Positions 10,035-20,005 of a DNA stretch of 64,000 nucleotides are shown piece after piece. Source of the stretch: Planctomycetota bacterium (GTDB lineage Bacteria > Planctomycetota > Phycisphaerae > Phycisphaerales > UBA1924); assembly GCA_013285505.1 (NCBI GenBank), contig CP053450.1, positions 2,216,796-2,280,795 of the forward strand, read 5' to 3'. Position 1 is the stretch's first letter; the number at the start of each line of letters is the position of its first letter. Made by a program: the position numbers and the translations under genes. Under the pieces are notes generated by a model, which was not told the origin of the DNA, searched no databases, and saw nothing but the letters and a program-made list of their open reading frames with translations.

Positions 10035-10565
10035 TTACTCCACGGGCTGGTCGGCCGACTCGCGTTCCAGCAGGATCAGGTCGGCGTAGCTCACGCTCAG
10101 GGCCTCCCCCAGCACCTGCCCGAACGTCGCCCGGAGCCGGTCCACCGCCGCGTGGCACCGCGGCACGGGGAACCCCGGTGAGACCATGGCCTCGAGCTCG
10201 AAGAACCGCCCGAGCCCCTCGACCTCGTCCAGATGGATCCGCACGTTGTCGAGCAGGTAGAGCTCCCGCACCTTCCGCACCTGCACCAGCTCCGGCAGGG
10301 GGTTGACCCCGAACCGCTCCCTGGCCTGCGGGTCGGAGTAGATCGTGAAGCTGCTCAGTCGCGGGCGCGACTCGTCAGAGCGGTCGTAGAAGATCCACTC
10401 GGTGGGCTCTCCGACACACTCCCGCCGCTTGAGACGGCCAGAGGGCACCCGGAAGTAGGTGTCGGTCTGCTCCAGCGTCGCGATAAAGGCCGCTCCGACA
10501 GCCCGGCACGCGGCCCGGGCCATCTCCACGTCGCGAAGCTCGGCTTTGTACTCGACGTTGTGCAT
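10035..10565 (-). CDS. CYTH-domain protein (class IV adenylate cyclase / triphosphatase-like)
   Basis: A 176-residue protein starting at ATG 10565 behind GGGAG. The N-terminus 'NVEYKAEL' carries the ExK element of the CYTH triphosphate tunnel fold. Further features are 'QTDTYFRVPSGRLKRRE' (substrate-contacting Arg and Lys), 'LVQVRKVRELYLLDNVRIHLDEVEGLG' and 'FFELEA', in the order found in class IV adenylate cyclases (CyaB) and related inorganic or thiamine triphosphatases. Family members bind triphosphates with Mg2+. Whether this one makes cAMP or hydrolyses a triphosphate cannot be told from sequence alone. It lies 52 bp downstream of ligA on the same strand and may be transcribed with it. 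Confidence 0.8.
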   Translation of the reverse strand: MHNVEYKAELRDVEMARAACRAVGAAFIATLEQTDTYFRVPSGRLKRRECVGEPTEWIFYDRSDESRPRLSSFTIYSDPQARERFGVNPLPELVQVRKVRELYLLDNVRIHLDEVEGLGRFFELEAMVSPGFPVPRCHAAVDRLRATFGQVLGEALSVSYADLILLERESADQPVE

Positions 10566-10617
10566 GGGACTCCCGGGTGCTTGGACAGGCGAGGAACCGA
10601 CTCTACCCGCTTTTGCC

Positions 10618-12899
<2,282 letters not shown>

Positions 12900-12980
12900 G
12901 CGGGCATGATAACCGGGGGCAAACCGGGTGTGCCGATCGGCGGCCGCCGGCACCGGCGCTGTCTCGCTATGCTTTTGCCG

Positions 12981-13854
12981 ATGCCCGCCACCCTCATCGA
13001 CGGCAAAGCACTCGCCGCCTCCTACCGCGGCCGGATCGCCCGGCGTGTCGCCGAAGCCCGGCGTCAGGGGGGCCGTTGCGCGTCTCGATGCGGTGCTGGT
13101 CGAGTCCGGAGACAACGGAGCCCGGGTGTACGCCGAGAACCAGCGGTCGACGTGCGAAGAGCTCGGCATCGAGTACCGGCTGCACGTGCTGCCCGCGGGC
13201 GCGGGATTCGACGACATCGCCGGGCGGGTGCTGCTGCTCAACCACGACGAGGCGGTCTCGGCGATCATGGTCCACATGCCGCTGCCGGAGGGGATCGACC
13301 CGTACCGGGTGCAGCGTCTGATCGATCCGGACAAGGATGTGGAGGGGGTCAACCCGGCCAATATCGGGAACATCGTCTACGGCCATTCCAGCCTCGCACC
13401 GTGCACCGCCCTGGCGGCGGTCAAGATGATCGAATCGACCGACATCACGCTGCGGGGCAAGCGGGCGGTGGTGGTGGGAGCAAGCAATGTGGTGGGCAAA
13501 CCCATCGCCGTGCTGCTGATGCGTCAGGACGCGACGGTGGTCAGTTGCAACGTCTGGACCGAGGGGCTGGCCGAACTCTGCCGGTCGGCCGACGTGCTTG
13601 TCGCGGCCGCGGGTTCTGCGGGGTTGATCACGGCGGCGATGGTTAAGCCGGGTGCGGTCGTGATCGATGTGGGCGTGAACCGGGTGCCGGGGCCGGACGG
13701 CCGGCTCAAGACCGTCGGCGATGTCGCCTTCGATGAAGTACGGGAAATAGCTGGGTGGCTGAGCCCTGTGCCGGGCGGCGTGGGCCCAATGACGATCGCG
13801 ATGCTGTTGCTCAACGTCGCGGAGGCTGCGCTCGGGGCCGGATCGGATGCGTAG
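12981..13854 (+). CDS. folD: FolD-like methylene-tetrahydrofolate dehydrogenase/cyclohydrolase, divergent and frameshifted
   Basis: The family interconverts methylene-, methenyl- and formyl-tetrahydrofolate. The start is ATG 12981 ('MPATLIDGKALA'), and the frame changes by one base at the G6 run 13067-13072; removing one G restores about 290 residues. The fold is clear from 'AIMVHMPLPEGID', 'DKDVEGVNP', the Rossmann 'VVVGASNVVGKPIAVLLM' and 'PVPGGVGPMTIAMLL'. Key positions differ from classical FolD: the catalytic Lys of YxxxK is Gln (YAENQ), the Gln of VQLPLP is His (VHMPLP), the Asp of DKDVDG is Glu, and the Arg of GRS that contacts the NADP phosphate is Ala. It may be a paralogue with altered activity, and the symbol is used only for the family. 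Divergent from ligA by about 80 bp. Confidence 0.75.
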
Positions 13855-13868
13855 AGTAGACTGGCAGC

Positions 13869-13898
13869 AGCGGTGCGCGATACGCACCGCTTGGTTTG
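13869..13898 (+). terminator. Intrinsic terminator after the folD-like gene
   Basis: A perfect 9-bp stem (13869-13877 with 13883-13891) with a CGATA loop runs into TTGGTTT. It begins 15 bp behind the stop codon and separates this gene from tatA. Confidence 0.65.
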
Positions 13899-13955
13899 CC
13901 GAATCACCTTGAGAACCCCCCGGACGACGGGCGGAATTTTGGCCGCGGAGCACGC

Positions 13956-14276
13956 ATGGACGTCATGACTTTGGGATTCAACCTGCCCGGAAACTCCGAG
14001 CTGCTGATCATTCTTGCGATCGGGCTGCTGCTGTTTGGCAAGCGCTTGCCCGAGGTCGGTCGCAGCCTCGGCAAGGGCATCACCGAGTTCAAGCGCGGTC
14101 TCAAGGACATCAACGAGGACATCGAGACCGGCAGCAAGAAGGTCGAGACTTCGCCGAAGGCGATCGAGGAAGCCCCGGCATCGCCCTCGCTTCCCACGGG
14201 CGACGCGCGCCGGGTATCTCACCTGGAAGCAACGGAAGAAGTGAAGCCCGCGTCGGAACCTCACTCGAACGGCTGA
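13956..14276 (+). CDS. tatA: Sec-independent translocase subunit TatA/TatB family
   Basis: A 106-residue protein starting at ATG 13956 with GGAG 5 bp upstream. It has the family plan: a short N-terminal hydrophobic helix ('ELLIILAIGLLLFG'), the FGxxxLPE hinge ('FGKRLPEVGRSLGKGITEFKRG'), an amphipathic helix, and a hydrophilic disordered tail. It forms the translocation pore of the twin-arginine pathway together with TatC, which is not in this window. A Tat-exported substrate, the DUF1501 protein, is encoded at 56252. The spacing and sequence fit TatA better than TatB. Confidence 0.9.
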   Translation: MDVMTLGFNLPGNSELLIILAIGLLLFGKRLPEVGRSLGKGITEFKRGLKDINEDIETGSKKVETSPKAIEEAPASPSLPTGDARRVSHLEATEEVKPASEPHSNG

Positions 14277-14328
14277 TCCGTTCGTTGAATTCTTCGACGA
14301 TCGCGTGGTGCTGTTGTACCATGCGGGC

Positions 14329-16548
14329 ATGAAATCACTCTCTACCGCCGCGACTGCTGTGTTGGTGTGCTTCGGTGTTCGGGCGTTGCCCGCCGCCGGG
14401 CAGTCCGACGTTCCCGAGATCATCGTCACCGAGGACAACACGCGCATCGACGCGTCGTGCCGGGTGCGGATTCCCAAAGACACGTTCATCGCCGACGAGG
14501 ACGGCAACGGTGTGATTCACATCGTCGCGTCCGATATCGTGGTGGAGTTCGTGGAGGGCGAGGCCGAGCTGATCGCGGTGCCGGAGGGGACTCCGTGGGA
14601 GACGCTCACGGGCATCGGGATCCGTATCGACGGCCAGACCAACGTCACACTTTTGAACGCGCACGCGCACCGGTTCAAGGTCGGGATCTACGCCTCCGAC
14701 GCCAGCGGGCTGCTGATCGAGGGTGCCGATGTTTCGGGCGGGTACGCGATGCGGCTCGGCTCGACGCCCGAGGCCGAGGACGGCTCGGACTGGCTCTGGC
14801 CGCACGACAACGCGGACCACGAGTGGATGAACCGGTACGGGGCGGGGATCTACGTTGAACGTTCCGACGACATCACCGTGCGGGAGTGCTACGCCCGGCG
14901 TCGGCAGAACGGGCTCATCATCGACCAGGTCAACGATTCGCGGGTGTACGACAACGATTTCTCGTTCCTGTCGGGCTGGGGCTTGGCGATGTGGAAGTCG
15001 AGCCGCAACATCGTGAGCCGCAACGCGCTGGACTTCTGCGTGCGGGGCTACTCGCACGGTGTCTACAACCGCGGCCAGGACTCGGCGGGGATCCTGTTCT
15101 TCGAACAGTGCAGCGACAACCTGCTGGCCGAGAACTCCGCGACGCACGGCGGTGACGGGTTCTTCGGGTTTGCCGGCAAGGAAGCGCTCGGGCAGGTCCC
15201 GGGGCCGGACGGGTTCTCGCTCGAACGGGCCGGGTGCAACGACAATCTGCTCATCAACAACGATTTCTCGTACGCCCCCGCGCACGGGATCGAGCTCACG
15301 TTCAGCTTCGGCAACCGGTTCATCGGCAACCGTCTGGTCGGGAACGCGATCTGCGGCGTCTGGGGCGGTTACTCCCAGGACACGACCATCGCGGGGAACC
15401 TGTTCGAGGGGAACGGCGAGGGGGCGTACGGCCTGGAGCGCGGCGGCGTGAATATCGAGCACGGGTTCCACAACGTCGTGCGCGACAACGTGTTCCGCGA
15501 CAACAAGTGCGGCGTGCACCTCTGGTGGGACAACGACGAGGGCCTGCTCGCGACCGACTGGGCCAAGACCAACCACCGTGGCTCTGACGACAACTCGATC
15601 ATCCGCAACCGGTTCGAGGGCGATGTCGTCGCGGTGCACCTCCGCGAGAGCACCAACACCCGCATGGGCGGCAACGAGTTTGTGAATGTTGGCGAGGAGG
15701 TCGACGCCGAGGCCAGCGAGGCACCGGTCGAGGTGATGGTCACGATGGAACTCTACGAGCCGCCGTCGTACGAGGCGTTGGGTTCGACCTCGCCGGTGGG
15801 CGCGCGCAGCGAACTCGCGGGACGCGAGAACATCCTCATGGGCGAGTACTTCCCGTGGGACCACACCTCGCCGTTTGCACGCCGTGCGGAGCGCTCGGCC
15901 GCGAGGCATGTCTACGAGGTGCTCGGCGGCGTCGAGGATTTCTACGTCGTGATGAACGGGTCCTCCGCGCAGTTCAAGTTGATCGAGCCGGAAGAGGACG
16001 GCGGTGCCTACCGCGTGGAGGTCTTCGGGATGGCGGGGGTGCACCCCTACACCCTCAAGCTCCGCGGCAAGGACTTCGAAACGGTCTACGAGGACACGCT
16101 GGTGGTCACCAAGTGGCAGGCGACCTTCTTCCCGTGGACTGTTGACCCCCGCGAAGACCTCGACGGTTGGCGGGCCCACGCCGACGAGGCGGGCGCACGC
16201 CGGGCCGAGATCGACTCGCTCAACTTCACCTACGGCGGCGGCGGGCCCAAGGACATGAAGATCTCCGACGCGATCACCCAGGCCGGCCCGGGCCGGGACC
16301 ACTTCGGGATGATCGCCACGGCCAAGCTCCGTCTCACCCCGGGCACGTGGAATGTCCGGACCCTGAGTGACGACGGCATCCGTGTCATGGTTGATGGCGA
16401 GCCCGTGATCGAGAACTGGACCTGGCACGCTCCCGCCCGGGACGAGGGATCGTTCACTCTGGAGAAGGAGCAGATCGTGGAGATCCTGGTTGAGCACTTC
16501 GAGATCGACGGGCACTCGGTGCTGGAGTTCGTCATCGAGCAGGAGTAG
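14329..16548 (+). CDS. Exported right-handed beta-helix protein with C-terminal PA14-like domain
   Basis: A 739-residue protein starting at ATG 14329. The signal peptide ends near 'PAAGQS'. Residues about 60-460 are full of NosD/pectate-lyase-type rungs: repeated short 'N.L..N.F..' units such as 'NLLINNDFSYAPAHGIEL', 'NRFIGNRLVGNAICGVW' and 'NVVRDNVFRDNKCGVHLW' mark the parallel beta-helix (PF13229 class). A linker domain follows, and the last 150 residues look PA14-like ('TPGTWNVRTLSDDGIRVMVDG...IENWTWH'), a common glycan-binding module. The likely role is binding or cleaving an extracellular polysaccharide; the catalytic type is not visible. It is not in an obvious operon. Confidence 0.8.
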   Translation: MKSLSTAATAVLVCFGVRALPAAGQSDVPEIIVTEDNTRIDASCRVRIPKDTFIADEDGNGVIHIVASDIVVEFVEGEAELIAVPEGTPWETLTGIGIRIDGQTNVTLLNAHAHRFKVGIYASDASGLLIEGADVSGGYAMRLGSTPEAEDGSDWLWPHDNADHEWMNRYGAGIYVERSDDITVRECYARRRQNGLIIDQVNDSRVYDNDFSFLSGWGLAMWKSSRNIVSRNALDFCVRGYSHGVYNRGQDSAGILFFEQCSDNLLAENSATHGGDGFFGFAGKEALGQVPGPDGFSLERAGCNDNLLINNDFSYAPAHGIELTFSFGNRFIGNRLVGNAICGVWGGYSQDTTIAGNLFEGNGEGAYGLERGGVNIEHGFHNVVRDNVFRDNKCGVHLWWDNDEGLLATDWAKTNHRGSDDNSIIRNRFEGDVVAVHLRESTNTRMGGNEFVNVGEEVDAEASEAPVEVMVTMELYEPPSYEALGSTSPVGARSELAGRENILMGEYFPWDHTSPFARRAERSAARHVYEVLGGVEDFYVVMNGSSAQFKLIEPEEDGGAYRVEVFGMAGVHPYTLKLRGKDFETVYEDTLVVTKWQATFFPWTVDPREDLDGWRAHADEAGARRAEIDSLNFTYGGGGPKDMKISDAITQAGPGRDHFGMIATAKLRLTPGTWNVRTLSDDGIRVMVDGEPVIENWTWHAPARDEGSFTLEKEQIVEILVEHFEIDGHSVLEFVIEQE

Positions 16549-16615
16549 CCCCCGAACCGGTGGCGGCTCCCTGTACGGGGGCCGTCGCCGCGGCGAGCCC
16601 GGTCTCCCGGCCGGC

Positions 16616-16645
16616 TTGTCACGGGTCACGAGTCGGGGCTACGAT
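16616..16645 (+). promoter_or_regulatory. Sigma70-type promoter of tRNA-Met
   Basis: TTGTCA at 16616-16621 and TACGAT at 16640-16645 are separated by 18 bp. This would start transcription within a few bases of the mature 5' end of the tRNA at 16657. Confidence 0.55.
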
Positions 16646-16656
16646 TGGCCCGCTCC

Positions 16657-16731
16657 GGCGAGGTAGCTCAGCTGGTTTAGAGCGGCGGATTCATAACCCG
16701 CAGGTCGTGGGTTCAAGTCCCACTCTCGCCA
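16657..16731 (+). tRNA. tRNA-Met (CAT), elongator type
   Basis: A full cloverleaf can be drawn. The acceptor stem GGCGAGG pairs with TCTCGCC, with a G-T at the last pair; the discriminator is A731. The D stem is GCTC/GAGC, and the anticodon loop TTCATAA gives CAT in a stem with one A-C pair. The variable loop is AGGTC, and the T arm is GTGGG-TTCAAGT-CCCAC. A paired first acceptor base pair excludes the initiator type. A lysidine-modified tRNA-Ile with the same anticodon cannot be fully excluded. CCA is not encoded. Confidence 0.93.
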
Positions 16732-16918
16732 CTTCGACGCCCGCGGCTGTCACAGACGGCCGCGGGCGTCGTCTCGTTGGTGTGGTCCGAAAACACTCAG
16801 CAGCGATCTCCGCCGGGTCGGGGGCCGCGTTCCGGGGCCTCCGCCCCGCATCGCGGTGCAGTCCGGACGCTGCGCGGCCGATGGGACCTCTGCGACCGAA
16901 GTATGGGAGGCGCGGACC

Positions 16919-17368
16919 ATGCCCAGAGACCAGGAACCGTTGGCGGTGCGGCGGCACGACCGCCGCTCGTGCGATCTACAGGGACGCCTGCGCGTCGCGA
17001 AGGGGCATGCGCACCAGATCACGTTCTCCGACGCGGTCGCCGAGGCTGATGGCTCGGTGCCGCTCTGTATCGTCGATTGTGGCGAGGGCGGCCTGGGGCT
17101 TCGTGGTCCGTTCTACCTGCCCCGGGGGGCCGAGGCGACCCTCACGATCGATCTCACCGAGCAAGGGCGGTCGGTGACCCGTGAGGTCCGCGTCCGCGTG
17201 CAGCGGACGACGATGATCGCCCGCTCGCCCGTGTACTACCTCGGCACATCGTTTGTTGATCTTTCTGAGGCGGCGCCGTGCATCGACGCGCTCCTTGAGG
17301 CCGCGGCGTCCGAGCCGGAAGCACACTCTCCGGCGGCACGTGCCGACAGCGGGGGGGCGGCGGCATGA
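16919..17368 (+). CDS. PilZ-domain protein
   Basis: A 149-residue protein starting at ATG 16919. It begins with an Arg-rich stretch ('VRRHDRRSCDLQGRLRV') matching the RxxxR part of PilZ, followed by a D/NxSxxG-like turn ('DCGEGGLGLRG') and beta strands ('ATLTIDL', 'REVRVRVQRT'). PilZ domains bind cyclic di-GMP; the second motif is imperfect here (DCGEGG rather than DxSxxG), so binding needs testing. Its stop overlaps the start of the secretion ATPase by four bases (ATGA), which indicates translational coupling and suggests control of that motor. Confidence 0.7.
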   Translation: MPRDQEPLAVRRHDRRSCDLQGRLRVAKGHAHQITFSDAVAEADGSVPLCIVDCGEGGLGLRGPFYLPRGAEATLTIDLTEQGRSVTREVRVRVQRTTMIARSPVYYLGTSFVDLSEAAPCIDALLEAAASEPEAHSPAARADSGGAAA

Positions 17369-19062
17369 CGCAGGGCAACGACTTTGTTATCGCCGCGATG
17401 CTCGAGGAGGGCCTGATCCGGCAGGATCAACTCGACGCCGGCACCCGCTACGCCGAGGAGCACGAACTGTCGCTGCCCGAGGCGATGGTCGCGACGGGCG
17501 TCGTGTCTCGTCGGCAGATGGCGATCTGCAGGGCCGAGATCTTCGAGTGCCCCTTCGTCGATCTCGAAGCATTCGAGGTCAACATCCGCAACACGCAGCT
17601 GCTCGCGCAGTCCTCGGCCGAGCGGTTGGTGGCGTTCCCGCTGTTTGACCTCGGCGACGTCATCACCGTCGGCATGGCCGATCCGCTCGATCTGCACGCG
17701 GTTGACCAGCTGCGGCGGTTGCTCAAGGCCGAGGTCGATCCGGTGCTCTGCGAACACCGGGCGCTGACCGAGTTGATCGCGCAGAGCTACTCCCTCACGG
17801 CCGGCGGCGTGGACGCCGACAGCAGCGCGGTCGAGGGTGCTGTGGGGACGCTCGCTGGCGGCTCACCCGCCGCGGCGGCGATCGGTCGGATACTCGCTCA
17901 GGCAGCCCGGGAGGGCGCGTCGGGCGTCCACATCGGACCCGATGAGCACGACCTGCACCTTCGCTTCCGCATCGACGGCAGGCTGCACGAGCGGCCGGTG
18001 CCCGACCGGGCTCAGCACCCCGACCTCGTGCGACGGCTGAAGGTCATGGCGTCGCTCGATCCGGCGCAGACCGGCCGCCCGCAGGACGGCAGGTTCAGGT
18101 TCACTCACGAGGGTCATCCGATGGACGTGCGGGTCAGCCTGATGCCCACGATCCACGGCGAGAACGTCGTGATGCGTCTGGTCTCTTCGGAGACCTCGAT
18201 CAAGGGCTTCCGCGAGTTGGGTATCGCCGGCGACATTGTTGAGCAGGTCGAGACGGCGCTCGATAGACCGCACGGCCTGTTCCTGGTGACCGGGCCGGCG
18301 GGATCGGGCAGGACCACCACGCTCTCGACCGCGCTCAAACGGCTCAACACCCCCGACCGCAACGTGATGACGATCGAGGACCCGGTCGAGATCCGCATGC
18401 CGAGGGCAAGGCAGCTGCAGGTCAGCCCGGAGATCGGTCTGACCTTTGCCGGTGCGCTGCGATCGGTGCTCCGGCAGGACCCGGACGTGGTCCTTGTCGG
18501 CGAGATCCGGGAAGCGGAGACGGCACGGGCGGCGTGCCAGGCCGCGTTGACCGGCCATCTGGTGCTCTCGTCGCTCCACTCCGACGATGCGACGGACGCC
18601 ATCGAACGGCTCCGCGGCATGGGGTGTCCGCCCTTTGCGATCAACGCGTCATTGATCGGGGTGCTCGCGCAGCGGTTGCTCCGGAGCGTGTGCGGATCCT
18701 GTGCGAAGCCCGATGCGCCCGACGCTCACCTGCTGCGGATGTTCGGGCTGGGCCAGGACTGCGCCGGGCTCGTCCGGGGTGCCGGGTGCGGCAGGTGCAT
18801 GAGCAGCGGCTACCGGGGGCGGATCGCGACGACCGAGCTGTTCCTGATGGACCGCGCGATGCAGGAGCTGATTGAGAGCAACGCGGCGGCGGAGACTGTA
18901 CGCGAGGCCGCGATCGAGTCGGGGATGCGACCTATGTGGCGCGACGGGCTCGAGAAGGCACGCATGGGTTTCACCACGCTGGAGGAGGTCAGCCGCGCAC
19001 TCGCGATCGACGCCGTCAGCGGTGCCGCGGACGTGTACGCACCGAGAAGCCGGGCCGCCTGA
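17365..19062 (+). CDS. Type II secretion / type IV pilus assembly ATPase (GspE/PilB family)
   Basis: A 565-residue hexameric motor ATPase that powers pilus or pseudopilus extension at the inner membrane. The N-terminal MshEN-like domain (about 1-150) is followed by the N2 domain and the RecA core. Seen motifs are Walker A 'GPAGSGRTTT' near residue 310, the Asp box 'VMTIEDPVE', Walker B 'DPDVVLVGEIRE' near 372, the His box 'TGHLVLSSLHSDDA', and a zinc site 'CGSC...CGRC' at about 442-478. Walker A has Arg where almost all members have Lys. The PilZ gene upstream overlaps it by four bases, and a pilin follows 250 bp downstream. The type (secretion or pilus) is not resolved. Confidence 0.88.
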   Translation: MTQGNDFVIAAMLEEGLIRQDQLDAGTRYAEEHELSLPEAMVATGVVSRRQMAICRAEIFECPFVDLEAFEVNIRNTQLLAQSSAERLVAFPLFDLGDVITVGMADPLDLHAVDQLRRLLKAEVDPVLCEHRALTELIAQSYSLTAGGVDADSSAVEGAVGTLAGGSPAAAAIGRILAQAAREGASGVHIGPDEHDLHLRFRIDGRLHERPVPDRAQHPDLVRRLKVMASLDPAQTGRPQDGRFRFTHEGHPMDVRVSLMPTIHGENVVMRLVSSETSIKGFRELGIAGDIVEQVETALDRPHGLFLVTGPAGSGRTTTLSTALKRLNTPDRNVMTIEDPVEIRMPRARQLQVSPEIGLTFAGALRSVLRQDPDVVLVGEIREAETARAACQAALTGHLVLSSLHSDDATDAIERLRGMGCPPFAINASLIGVLAQRLLRSVCGSCAKPDAPDAHLLRMFGLGQDCAGLVRGAGCGRCMSSGYRGRIATTELFLMDRAMQELIESNAAAETVREAAIESGMRPMWRDGLEKARMGFTTLEEVSRALAIDAVSGAADVYAPRSRAA

Positions 19063-19311
19063 AAGTTTCGGTCCGCGACCCCGTTGTGTCTCGTGAGGTG
19101 TTTGGCGACGTCATGATCGCATAACCCGCTACGGACGAAGACCCGAACCTTCTCGGCGGAAGCTGTCCCCGCTGTAGCGATTGAGGGAACAGTGCCAGCA
19201 CGTGTGCCCGAGATGTTCCCGTCCGGGGGCACCGCGGTGCAGTGGGCCGGATTCTTCGACGAGGTGAGGTCCGTGTCGCAGGGTCGTTGGGCAGAGCGTG
19301 GAGTACAGACC

Positions 19312-19752
19312 ATGAGGAATCGTGATACCAACATGGGTCTCCTTCGCCGGGGCGTGACACTCGTTGAGCTCATGGCGTTGGTCGTCGTGCTGGGAGTCCT
19401 CGCGGGGTTTTCGGTGCCGAACTACTTCAAGTACACCGACACGGCCCGGGCGTCAGACACCAAGGCGACGCTCGGCATGGCCCGGGCGGCGATCTCCAGC
19501 TACCACGACAGCGCCGCGGCCGCGAACGGCTCGGCCGGCTACCCGACGCTCTCTCAACTCGAGACCGTGGGAACCGTCGTCCCGCGGGCGTTCCCCGCGA
19601 ACCCGTTCAACTCGTCGAGCGATGTGCAGGTCGCAACCTGGGTTGCGGATACACCACCCGTGTTCGGCACCGCGGGCTGGAACTACGACCCCTCAACCGG
19701 CCGCTTCTGGGCCAACAGCGATACGGATAACGTGCACGAGAACGAATGGTGA
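19312..19752 (+). CDS. Type IV pilin / GspG-like major pseudopilin
   Basis: A 146-residue protein starting at ATG 19312 behind GTGGAG. A basic leader ends in Gly before 'VTLVELMALVVVLGVLAGF', the prepilin cleavage site with the essential Glu5. A soluble domain of about 100 residues follows, with 'NPFNSS' and a C-terminal 'WNYDPSTGRFWANSD' that recalls GspG-type calcium-binding tails. It lies downstream of the PilZ and ATPase genes, on the same strand but after a 249-bp gap, so it may have its own promoter. The most likely role is the major subunit moved by that ATPase. Confidence 0.82.
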   Translation: MRNRDTNMGLLRRGVTLVELMALVVVLGVLAGFSVPNYFKYTDTARASDTKATLGMARAAISSYHDSAAAANGSAGYPTLSQLETVGTVVPRAFPANPFNSSSDVQVATWVADTPPVFGTAGWNYDPSTGRFWANSDTDNVHENEW

Positions 19753-20005
19753 CTCTGGGGAGCGGTGCCGGTCCGGGTCTTCAGGACTGGACACAATCGG
19801 TAGTCGCCGCACCCCATACGGGTTGTCCGTGCCCTCGATTGGCGGCGTCAGCGGCTGCTGAGCGGGGCTCGGACGTATCAGGCTTCGTGGCGTTCGAGAT
19901 CGTGACCGACCCGTGAACCGGGCCGGGGCCCCTCGATCATGCCCGTCCCGGAGCATGCATCCCTGGATGCCGGATCACAACCCCCGTCTCCGCGTATCGT
20001 CCGGC

